Assembly (NCBI RefSeq): GCF_016734815.1
Contig: NZ_JAERQF010000041.1
Coordinates: 1 to 45,454 of the forward strand
Reading direction: 5' to 3'
Length of the DNA: 45,454 bases
Source of the DNA: Hymenobacter rubidus
GTDB taxonomy: Bacteria; Bacteroidota; Bacteroidia; Cytophagales; Hymenobacteraceae
Part shown: one piece after another, positions 1 to 6,770 of the stretch
How the letters are laid out: each line of letters begins with the position of its first letter
Position numbering within the stretch: position 1 is the stretch's first letter
The notes under the pieces: model-generated
Databases searched by the model: none
What the model was told of the DNA's origin: nothing
Seen by the model: the letters and a program-made list of their open reading frames with translations, nothing else
Program-made: the position numbers and the translations under genes

Positions 1-115
1 GGGCACGAACTCGCGTCCTTACTCACCCTCCACTTTCACCTGCTCGATTCGCAACCCACTTCGTGACGGGTATAACTCAAACAGCTTCTTAGCGCGGTGT
101 CGGGGTTGGTGTACC

Positions 116-190
116 GTAGCGCGAAGGTTGTCGTTCGCGTGCCCGCGCCGCGAGCTCGTTCTGGCACGCGAACGACAACGTTCGCGCTAC
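116..190. repeat. Long hairpin repeat (28-bp arms)
   Basis: Arms at 116-143 and 163-190 are inverted complements with a single mismatch and a 19-nt loop. This is a different sequence family from the other hairpins in the window. No convincing gene lies in 1-310; the short reading frame over the hairpin is a by-product of its composition. The hairpin ends 8 bases before an IS630-like terminal repeat, so it may be part of a decayed element or an ordinary intergenic repeat. Confidence 0.8.
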
Positions 191-198
191 TGACCGCA

Positions 199-224
199 CG
201 TACACTGACTTCAAAACGGCTGTA
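199..224. mobile_element. Solo IS630-like terminal inverted repeat remnant
   Basis: These 26 bases match the right terminal repeat of the IS630-family element at 44159-44184 at 20 of 26 positions. The first 12 positions agree without interruption and both end in TA, the usual IS630 target dinucleotide. No transposase sequence is visible beside it. I infer a scar of a related element, with chance similarity as the alternative. Confidence 0.45.
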
Positions 225-310
225 ACGAAGCGTTGCGTAACTAAGCTCGGCCGCAACCCCAGCGGCGGGCGGCGGCGTACACAGCCGCGAAGCAACGCTC
301 CTCCCCCACG

Positions 311-856
311 ATGAAAACCCCTGATTTAAACGCGCTGGTTCAGCAATTTCTGGAACACAAACTCACGCTGGCCCTGGCCGAAAGCTGCACCTGCGGCTTG
401 GTAGCAGCCCAATTGGCTCCGGCCACGGGCGTCAGCGAAGTACTGCTCGGCTCCGTGGTCACCTACCACGTCGAAGCCAAACAAAAGCTGCTGGGGGTGA
501 AAAAGGAAACCCTGGCCACCTACTCGGCCGAAAGCCAGCAAACCACCAATGAAATGGCCCAGGGCCTGCACCGCCACCTGCCCGCCGCCGACGTGTGCGT
601 GGCCGTGACCGGCCTGTGCGGCCCCGGCGCCTCCGAAACGCCCGATAAGCCCGTCGGCACTGTGTTCGTCACCGTGCTGGTGGAAGGCCACGCCTACGAG
701 TACCGCGAGCAGTTCAACGGCACCGGCGACAAGCTGCGGGCACAGGCCGCCGAATTCATCTACGAAAAACTGGCGGAGCTGCTCACCCGCCGCAAACAGC
801 TGGCCGGCGCCGTGCAGCCCGGCACCAAGCAGCTAAAAAGCAACATTGCGGCGTGA
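311..856 (+). CDS. pncC: CinA C-terminal-type nicotinamide-nucleotide amidohydrolase (PncC family)
   Basis: This 181-residue protein is the stand-alone CinA C-terminal domain. Known members deamidate NMN to nicotinate mononucleotide in the pyridine nucleotide salvage cycle, in the cytoplasm. Visible family marks are the ESCT motif (residues 24-27), and the VTGLCGPGA stretch (99-107) followed by a KPVGTVFV strand, which corresponds to the usual VTGIAGPGG...KPVGTV core. Two glycines usual in the family (ESCTGG; IAGPG) are cysteines here (C28, C103). There is no N-terminal molybdopterin-binding-like domain, so it is not full-length CinA. The C-terminal tail from about residue 160 is basic and Ala/Gln-rich. 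It stands alone between two repeat-bearing gaps. The start at 311 leaves the usual short N-terminal helix before the first strand. Confidence 0.88.
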   Translation: MKTPDLNALVQQFLEHKLTLALAESCTCGLVAAQLAPATGVSEVLLGSVVTYHVEAKQKLLGVKKETLATYSAESQQTTNEMAQGLHRHLPAADVCVAVTGLCGPGASETPDKPVGTVFVTVLVEGHAYEYREQFNGTGDKLRAQAAEFIYEKLAELLTRRKQLAGAVQPGTKQLKSNIAA

Positions 857-887
857 GGGCGGAGCAGCTGTGTAACCAGCCAAGGCG

Positions 888-1097
888 CCCGTCAGGCAGC
901 GCGCAGCGAAGCAGCTGGCGTGGGGTAGTAAATCAATCGTCTGTCATCCTGAGCTTGCGAAGGACCTTATCAAGCCTGCGCCAGTTGAGGATTACTGCCA
1001 CCCGTTCAGCGGTGAGAAGGTCCTTCGCAAGCTCAGGATTACAGACGATTGATTTACTACCCCACGCGAGATGCTTCGCTGCGCACTGCCTGACGGG
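888..1097. repeat. Large intergenic inverted repeat, type B hairpin with 81-bp arms
   Basis: Arms at 888-968 and 1017-1097 pair imperfectly over about 81 bases around a 48-nt loop. The inner 44 bases (925-968 with 1017-1060) carry the TCCTGAGCTTGCGAAGGACC core shared with the hairpin at 19791-19892. The outer part is specific to this copy. It fills the gap between convergent genes ending at 856 and 1118, so it could act as a bidirectional transcription barrier. The reading frame across it is not credible as a gene. Confidence 0.85.
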
Positions 1098-1117
1098 CTG
1101 CCTAACTGATTTCTCTG

Positions 1118-1729
1118 CTACGGCGTGCTCTGCCGGTATAGGTCACTCACGCGGTAGCGGCCCGTTTTGGAATTGAAATCCGAGAGGCTCTGGCTGAAGC
1201 CCAGGTCCGTCACCGCTTTCACAAAGGCGGGGTTGCTGGCCTCGTACATCTCGCGCAGGTAGCGGGGCGTGAGTGGGAAGATGAGCCCCGTCAGGCCCAC
1301 ACTGAAGTAGTAGCGCGGGGCCGTGTACTGGCCCATGGCGCTGGCGCCGGGTGTGGCCACGTTGGTGCCGTTGCGCTCAGTGCCCGGCTGAATATCACTG
1401 CTGCTGTAGATGGCCAGTGTATCGGACGTTTCGAGCTGGTACTCACCGCCCCGGTAGAAGCGGTGCGTGCGGCCCTTGCCCGTCACATAGCCCCAGAGGC
1501 TATCGGTGGCAAGGCGGATTTTTTGGGTGCGGGGGCCGTTGGGCACCGTTACCACCAGCTGGCCGCGCTTGTCGGGGTACGAGGCCTCGACGCCGGCCGG
1601 CTGGGGCCGGCGGTGGCGGTAGGCCACCGCTGTGCGGTAGGCCCCCGGCGGAACCGTGACCACCTGCGCCACGGCAGACTCGGCCAGCACGCTCAGCGAC
1701 GCTAAAAACAGAAGACGAAAGGAATTCAT
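1118..1729 (-). CDS. Secreted protein of unknown function
   Basis: The protein has 203 residues with a clear signal peptide (MNSFRLLFLASLSVLAESAVAQ), followed by a basic, beta-rich segment with short strands ending in threonine and tyrosine. I do not recognise a family. The start at 1729 is chosen because it puts the signal peptide at the N-terminus; an upstream extension of the frame to 1858 is Ala/Gly-rich and would bury it. It is divergent from the phospholipase-C-like gene at 1869, with about 140 bp for two promoters. A periplasmic or outer-membrane-associated location is inferred from the signal peptide only. Confidence 0.65.
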   Translation of the reverse strand: MNSFRLLFLASLSVLAESAVAQVVTVPPGAYRTAVAYRHRRPQPAGVEASYPDKRGQLVVTVPNGPRTQKIRLATDSLWGYVTGKGRTHRFYRGGEYQLETSDTLAIYSSSDIQPGTERNGTNVATPGASAMGQYTAPRYYFSVGLTGLIFPLTPRYLREMYEASNPAFVKAVTDLGFSQSLSDFNSKTGRYRVSDLYRQSTP

Positions 1730-1868
1730 GGCGTTGAATGGAAGTGTAAATGTAGCCGGGCCGGGCCCCGCCGCAGCCGCTGCGCCAACGAAGCGGACGG
1801 AATGTGGCGGCCATTGCCGAACTTTGAGCAGGACAACGACCGTCGAACCGGCAATCATTCCCGCTTAC

Positions 1869-3062
1869 ATGAAAAAACGCTTTTTGCCGCTGTTCCTGGC
1901 GGCCCTCACCCTGGCTTCCGGCACGGCCGGCGCCTGGGGCTTTTTCGGCCACCGCACCATTACCCAAGTGGCCGTGTACGAATTGCCTTCCTCCATGCAG
2001 GCCTTCTACTACCGGCACATGCCGGAGCTGGTGCGCCTGAGCACGGCCCCCGACGAGCGCCGCAACGACGACCCTTCCGAAGCGCCCAAGCACTTCATCG
2101 ACATGGACCACTACTCCGAAGACGACCCCTTCGGCAAGGTGCCCAAGCAGTACGACAAAGCGGTGGAGAAATTCACGGCCGATACCCTGAAAAAGTACGG
2201 CACCGTGCCGTGGGTCATCATGGAAACGAAGGACAACCTGACCGAGGCCTTCCGGCAGAGCGACACCACGGCCATCGTCAAGTACTCGGCCGAGCTGAGC
2301 CACTACGTGGCCGATGCCTTTGTGCCCCTGCACACCACCATCAACTACGACGGCCAGCTCACCGACCAGAAGGGCCTGCACAGCCTCTGGGAAAGCCAGC
2401 TGCCCGAGAAATACATCAACGACTACAAGCTCGACGGCGAGCCCGCCAAATACATCAAAGACCCGCTGGCCGCCATCTGGGCCACGCTGGCGCAGAGCTA
2501 CGGCTTCCTGGGCGAAACCTTCGACCGGGCGACCAAAATTGAGAAGACGATGAAGCCCGAGGTGCGCTTCACGTTCTCGCACAAGTACGGCAAAACCACG
2601 CGCCGCTATTCCGATGCCTTCGCGGCCGAGTACGAAAAACAGGTGGGCGGCATGGTCGATTTTCGCCTGAAGTCAGCGCCCAACCTGGTGTCTTCCCTGT
2701 GGCTCTCGGCCTGGCAGGATTCCGGCAAGCCCGACCTGGCCCTGCTGATGCACCCGGCCAAGCCCACCAAAGAGGAAAAAGAGAAGCTCAACACCGAGCT
2801 AAGCGCCTGGAAGAAGAATACCCTGGCCCAGGACCAGCTGCTGCTGGCCCAGCAGAAAGTGAAGAAAGTGGAAGAAGCCGACCAGATTAAGTCGGCCAAA
2901 GACATGGCCGAACCCCCCGCCGAAACCGAAGCCGCCCCAGCCGCACCTGCCCCGGCCGACGCTCCTGCTCCCGCGCCCGCCGCGCCGGAGAAAGTGAAGG
3001 TGAAAACCAAAACCAGCAGCGGGACCGAGAAAACCAAGCAAAAAGCCAACGACGGCTGGTAG
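1869..3062 (+). CDS. Secreted zinc-dependent phospholipase C / S1-P1-like protein
   Basis: The protein has 397 residues. A signal peptide of about 22 residues ends at GTAGA, so signal peptidase cleavage would expose Trp23. In the zinc phospholipase C and S1/P1 nuclease fold the mature N-terminal tryptophan binds zinc through its backbone, which fits WGFFGH here. Other likely ligands are His28, the HFIDMD stretch, the HYVADAFVPLH motif and the GLHSLWE histidine, in the order expected for the trinuclear zinc site. The last 70 or so residues are a low-complexity Ala/Pro tail followed by a Lys/Thr-rich end, presumably not part of the catalytic fold. I chose the start at 1869 because it gives a canonical signal peptide; the frame is open upstream to 1656. 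The substrate (phospholipid or nucleic acid) cannot be told from sequence. A related protein is at 30316-31581. Confidence 0.8.
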   Translation: MKKRFLPLFLAALTLASGTAGAWGFFGHRTITQVAVYELPSSMQAFYYRHMPELVRLSTAPDERRNDDPSEAPKHFIDMDHYSEDDPFGKVPKQYDKAVEKFTADTLKKYGTVPWVIMETKDNLTEAFRQSDTTAIVKYSAELSHYVADAFVPLHTTINYDGQLTDQKGLHSLWESQLPEKYINDYKLDGEPAKYIKDPLAAIWATLAQSYGFLGETFDRATKIEKTMKPEVRFTFSHKYGKTTRRYSDAFAAEYEKQVGGMVDFRLKSAPNLVSSLWLSAWQDSGKPDLALLMHPAKPTKEEKEKLNTELSAWKKNTLAQDQLLLAQQKVKKVEEADQIKSAKDMAEPPAETEAAPAAPAPADAPAPAPAAPEKVKVKTKTSSGTEKTKQKANDGW

Positions 3063-3163
3063 CCGAAGCGCCCAACGATGCTGGCAAAAGCCTGTGCCGC
3101 CCGGCGCAGGCTTTTGTGCATTTTGACCACCTTGACCCAACCACGGGGCCGGTTCCGGCGTCT

Positions 3164-3171
3164 TACTTTTG
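3164..3171 (+). promoter_or_regulatory. Candidate -7 box (TACTTTTG)
   Basis: TACTTTTG matches the Bacteroidota -7 consensus TAnnTTTG exactly and lies 30 bp before the cyclophilin start at 3201. No convincing -33 TTTG is present at the usual spacing, so the assignment is tentative. Confidence 0.4.
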
Positions 3172-3200
3172 GGCCCAGGGTTGGGCACAATTTTTCTTCT

Positions 3201-3938
3201 ATGGCTCCTTCATTTTTCGGCCGGTTGGTCATCGGCCTGGCGCTGCTGGCCGCCTGCAACCAGACGCCGCCCCCTACGGCCGCGCCCAAAACCAAGCCCC
3301 CCGTTCCCGGCCCCGACCTGGCCACCCTCACCGACAGCGCCGCCCCGGCCGCCCTGCTGGCCTACGGCCGCCAATACCCCGGCTCGGAAGTGCTGATTAA
3401 GACGCGGCTGGGCAACATTCGGGTGCGGCTCTACGACGACACCCCGATTCACAAGGCCAATTTCCTGCTGCTGGCCCGCAAGGGCGTGTTCGATGAAACC
3501 ATGTTCAACCGCGTGGTGAAGGATTTTGCCGTGCAGGGCGGCCAAACCTACGCCGCCCGCACCATCCGGCTGAAGCGCTACCGCCTGCCGCCCGAGTTTC
3601 GGGCCGAGCACTTTCACCGCAAAGGCGCCCTGGGCATGGCCCGCTACGACGACGAAAAGAACCCCGGCAAGCTGTCGTCGAACACCGATTTTTACTTTGT
3701 GGTGGGCTCAACGCTGGCCCCCAACCAGTCGCAGGCCATGGCCGGGCGCCGGCTCACCCCTGCCCAAACCAAGGCGTATGCCACGGTGGGCGGCGTGCCC
3801 TCGCTCGACGGCCAGTACACCGTTTTTGGCGAAGTAATCGAAGGGCAGGACGTGGTGGATAAAATTGCTAACGAGCCCGTGGAATCAGATAAATGGCCCG
3901 TCACGGACATCCCGATGAAGGTAGAAGTGGTGCGGTAA
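3201..3938 (+). CDS. Cyclophilin-type peptidyl-prolyl isomerase lipoprotein
   Basis: The protein has 245 residues. The lipobox LAAC places the lipidated cysteine at residue 19, so the protein is expected to be membrane-anchored in the periplasm. A Pro-rich linker follows, then a cyclophilin domain from about residue 60: a strand around IKTRLGNIRVRLYDD, the FNRVVKDFAVQGG motif with the catalytic-type arginine and QGG, GALGMAR, and a C-terminal FGEVIEGQDVVDKI. An insertion around the FYFVVG and AMAGRRLTPAQ segment is typical of Bacteroidota members. The family isomerises prolyl peptide bonds and helps fold exported proteins. The start at 3201 is fixed by the lipobox; the frame continues upstream to 3078 without a signal sequence. 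Confidence 0.9.
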   Translation: MAPSFFGRLVIGLALLAACNQTPPPTAAPKTKPPVPGPDLATLTDSAAPAALLAYGRQYPGSEVLIKTRLGNIRVRLYDDTPIHKANFLLLARKGVFDETMFNRVVKDFAVQGGQTYAARTIRLKRYRLPPEFRAEHFHRKGALGMARYDDEKNPGKLSSNTDFYFVVGSTLAPNQSQAMAGRRLTPAQTKAYATVGGVPSLDGQYTVFGEVIEGQDVVDKIANEPVESDKWPVTDIPMKVEVVR

Positions 3939-3959
3939 TGGGTCCGCGGGCCCGGCCCG

Positions 3960-4352
3960 CTACGTCCAGGGCTCTTCGGTCAGGAAGGCTTCGAGCAGCG
4001 GCACCAGGTCGGCGGTGTGCTCGGGCAGCGCGGAGGGCACAAACCGCAAAAACTGCGTCGACACCACGTTGCGAAAGCCCATGGACCAGTCGGCAAACGC
4101 CCGGGCCTGCACCGGGCCGTCGGCCAGCTTGGTTACGCTGCGGTGGCGAATATCGGCCGCAATGGTGGCAAAAAGGGCCTGAACGGTGGCGGATTCGCCT
4201 TCCAGCACCTGCAGGATTTGGCCTTCGCTGTGCAGCAGCACGCCCGTTACCGCCAGGTCGGCGTTTTTCTGGCGCCAGCTTGCAAGTTGCTGCTGAAGCT
4301 CGGTTTCGGTGAGGGCCACGCCGGCGGTGCTGGTGTAGACGAGTTGGTGCAT
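3960..4352 (-). CDS. Stand-alone BLUF blue-light sensor protein
   Basis: The 130-residue protein is essentially one BLUF domain, which binds FAD and senses blue light. The residues that tune the flavin photocycle are all present: Tyr6 in the first strand, Asn30 before the TGVLL strand, Gln48 in the QVLEG motif, and Trp89/Met91 in the WSMGF motif. It has no effector domain and only about 35 residues beyond WSMGF, so it would act by protein-protein contact with a partner that is not obvious nearby. It is convergent with the cyclophilin gene, with a 21-bp gap. BLUF identity is well supported; the output is unknown. Confidence 0.92.
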   Translation of the reverse strand: MHQLVYTSTAGVALTETELQQQLASWRQKNADLAVTGVLLHSEGQILQVLEGESATVQALFATIAADIRHRSVTKLADGPVQARAFADWSMGFRNVVSTQFLRFVPSALPEHTADLVPLLEAFLTEEPWT

Positions 4353-4423
4353 AGCAAGGATATTGATAAAGAACGAACAAATCTAAATTTATCCGCAGAC
4401 ACTCGCAACCCGCGGCCGAGCTA

Positions 4424-4458
4424 AATAAAAAGGCCCGCCCCCAGGGGAAGCGGACCTT
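4424..4458 (-). terminator. Intrinsic terminator after the downstream M13 peptidase gene
   Basis: Arms 4430-4438 and 4450-4458 pair over 9 bp with one G-U pair. On the minus strand the stem is followed by TTTTTATTTA. It lies 60 bp after the stop of the gene at 4519-6615. Confidence 0.75.
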
Positions 4459-4518
4459 CTCGTATCGGGCGCGGAAACAGTTTCCCGTGCGTGATTCAGA
4501 ATAAGCTATGCAAACGGC

Positions 4519-6615
4519 TTACCAAATTTTGGCGCGGTCGGCGGTGGGGCGTACCATCTTGTCGCCGTCTTTGCAGCCAAAGGCGGCGTGAAACTCCGGC
4601 ATGTTCTGCAACGGACCGTTGGTGCGGTACTCGCCGGGCGAGTGCGGGTCGGTCTGGATTTGCTGGCGCATGGCTTCCGGGCGCTGGTTCGAACGCCAGA
4701 TTTGGGCGTAGCCCAGGAAGAAGCGCTGCTCCGGCGTGAAGCCGTCAATCGGCTTGCCGGCTTTGGCCTGGGCCGTTTTCTGGAAAGCCTGGTGCGCAAT
4801 GGTGAGGCCACCAAGGTCAGCCAGGTTTTCGCCCATCGTCAGGCTGCCGTTCACGTGCACCGAATCCATCGGCGAGAAAGCGTCGAACTGCTTGCCCACC
4901 ACGGCAGCTTTGCTCGTAAATTTCTCGCCGTCTTCTTTGGTCCACCAGTCGCGCAGGTTGCCGCTGGCGTCCGACTTGCGGCCCTGGTCGTCGAAGCCGT
5001 GGGTCATTTCGTGGCCAATCACGGCCCCGATGCCGCCGTAGTTCACCGCGTCGTCGGCCTTGGGGTCGTAGAAGGGCGGCTGCAGAATGCCGGCCGGGAA
5101 CACGATTTCGTTCATGCTCGAATTGTAGTAGGCGTTCACCGTGGGCGGCGTCATGCCCCACTCGCCGCGGTCAATGGGCTTGCCAAACTTGCTCAAGTTG
5201 TCTTTCGAGGCCCACTCGGCCGTGGCAAAGAGGTTATTCAGCGCGCTTTCCCGCGAAATTTTCAGGGCCGAATAATCTTTCCACTTGTCGGGGTAGCCAA
5301 TCTTCACGGCGAAGGCGTTGAGCTTTTTCAGGGCCTCGGCTTTGGTGGCGGCGCTCATCCATTCGGTGGCCTGAATGCGCTCAGCGTAGGCCACGCGCAG
5401 GTTTTCCACCATGGCTTTGGCGCGGGCCTTGGCCTCGGGGCTGAAGGCTTCGTCTACGTACAGTTGGCCGAAGGCCTCGCCCAGCGCGCCGTCGGTAGCG
5501 GCCAGGGCGCGGCGCCAGCGGGGCTGCTGCTGCTTGGCGCCCGTGAGCACCTGGCGGAACTTGAAGCTCTCGTCAACATACGCTTTGGGCAGGGCCGAGT
5601 TCACGCCGCTCACCAGGTGCCAGCGCAGGTACTGCTTCTGGTCGGCGAGGGGCTCCTCTTTCAGCATCGCGCTCACTTCTTTCAGAAATTCGGGCTGGCC
5701 CACGATGACTTCCTTGGCGTTGCCCAAGCCGCTTTCCTTGAGCACCAGCGGCAGGTTCAGGTTGGGGTAGTCGGCGGCGGCCTGCTCCACGGTCAGCTTG
5801 TTGTAATTGCTCTCGCGGTCGCGCAGGGCCACGCGGGTGCGGGAGGCCTTGGCCAGGCGCGTCTCGATGCGGGTGACGGCAGCGGCGTTTTTCTCGGCCG
5901 TGGCCTGGTCGTCGCCCAGCAGCTTAAAGGTGTTGACCTGGTAGGTCTGGTACGCGGCCCGGATGGCTTTGGAGCGGCCATCGTCCTTCAGGTAATAGTC
6001 ACGGTCGGGCAGCGTGAGGCCGCCCTGGCCCATGCGCACAGCGTATTGCGTGCTGTTTTTGCTGTCCTGCGTCACACCGAAGCTGTACCAGCCCGTACCG
6101 AACGACTTGGGGTCGGCGAGGTAGTGCTGAAGGGTGGGCAGGTCGTTGATGGCCGCAATCTGGTTCAGGCGCGGCTGGAGGTATTTCAGGCCGGCTTTCT
6201 CAATGGCCACCGAGTCCATGGCCGCGGCGTAGAAGTCGCCCACCTTTTGCAGGTTGGTGCCGGGCTTGGCCATGCGGTCGTTGGCGGCTTTTTCCAGAAT
6301 GCGCCGCTCAATGGCCCGGTTGCGGGCGGCCAGCTCATCAAAGGCACCGTAGCGGACTTCGGCCGCCGGAATGGGCGTGTTCTTCAGCCAGGTGCCCGAG
6401 GCAAACTGAAAGAAATTGTCGCAGGGCGCCACCGAGCGGTCCATGTTGGCCAGCGAAATGCCCGTGCCGCTGGTGGGCACGGCCACGGTGGTTTTTTGTT
6501 TGCCCGCGCTGCTGGACTTGGTTTTGATTTTGGTTTGGGCCTGGGCCACGCCAGTACCCAGCCCCAGAAGCGCCGCGGCAAAAACCGCTTGGCGCATGAA
6601 ATCAACTTGTTGCAT
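4519..6615 (-). CDS. M13-family zinc metallopeptidase (neprilysin/PepO-like), copy 1
   Basis: The 698-residue protein has an N-terminal signal sequence ending near VAQAQ and a Ser/Lys/Thr-rich linker. The M13 N-terminal domain starts around the FFQFASGTWLK segment. The catalytic domain has the zinc motif HEMTH at residues 535-539 and the ENLADLGGL motif supplying the third ligand (Glu) and the transition-state aspartate. NAYYN (substrate-backbone binding) and the C-terminal family end K(I)W are also present. Length is normal for bacterial M13 enzymes, which cut oligopeptides in the periplasm or outside the cell. It is a tandem paralogue of 6771-8831, in the same orientation, with a terminator between them, so each copy probably has its own transcript. 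The start at 6615 precedes a second ATG at 6597 that would also give a workable signal peptide. Confidence 0.95.
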   Translation of the reverse strand: MQQVDFMRQAVFAAALLGLGTGVAQAQTKIKTKSSSAGKQKTTVAVPTSGTGISLANMDRSVAPCDNFFQFASGTWLKNTPIPAAEVRYGAFDELAARNRAIERRILEKAANDRMAKPGTNLQKVGDFYAAAMDSVAIEKAGLKYLQPRLNQIAAINDLPTLQHYLADPKSFGTGWYSFGVTQDSKNSTQYAVRMGQGGLTLPDRDYYLKDDGRSKAIRAAYQTYQVNTFKLLGDDQATAEKNAAAVTRIETRLAKASRTRVALRDRESNYNKLTVEQAAADYPNLNLPLVLKESGLGNAKEVIVGQPEFLKEVSAMLKEEPLADQKQYLRWHLVSGVNSALPKAYVDESFKFRQVLTGAKQQQPRWRRALAATDGALGEAFGQLYVDEAFSPEAKARAKAMVENLRVAYAERIQATEWMSAATKAEALKKLNAFAVKIGYPDKWKDYSALKISRESALNNLFATAEWASKDNLSKFGKPIDRGEWGMTPPTVNAYYNSSMNEIVFPAGILQPPFYDPKADDAVNYGGIGAVIGHEMTHGFDDQGRKSDASGNLRDWWTKEDGEKFTSKAAVVGKQFDAFSPMDSVHVNGSLTMGENLADLGGLTIAHQAFQKTAQAKAGKPIDGFTPEQRFFLGYAQIWRSNQRPEAMRQQIQTDPHSPGEYRTNGPLQNMPEFHAAFGCKDGDKMVRPTADRAKIW

Positions 6616-6625
6616 AATCTGAGTT

Positions 6626-6660
6626 CAAAGGATAAGAAATTACCATGTGCAAGCTACAAA
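6626..6660 (-). promoter_or_regulatory. Candidate promoter for M13 peptidase copy 1
   Basis: On the minus strand a TTTG (6660-6657) is followed after about 22 nt by TATCCTTTG (6634-6626), one base longer than the TAnnTTTG consensus. It lies directly upstream of the ATG at 6615. Support is weak because of the extra base. Confidence 0.3.
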
Positions 6661-6682
6661 CAATTCGTTTATTCAATAAAAG

Positions 6683-6746
6683 GCAAAAAACAAAAGGATT
6701 GGCTGCCATATTAGCAATTAAGCCAATAGCGCAGTCAATCCTTTTG
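6683..6746 (-). terminator. Intrinsic terminator between the two M13 peptidase genes
   Basis: Arms 6691-6701 and 6736-6746 are perfect complements over 11 bp. On the minus strand the stem is followed by a run of T. It lies 25 bp after the stop of 6771-8831 and separates the tandem paralogues transcriptionally. Confidence 0.75.
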
Positions 6747-6770
6747 CAATAGCGAAGGGCCGTGCCGCAA

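Noticed and set aside
853..1176. Small gene across the repeat after pncC
   Set aside because: The frame is made of inverted repeat sequence and has no protein-like features.
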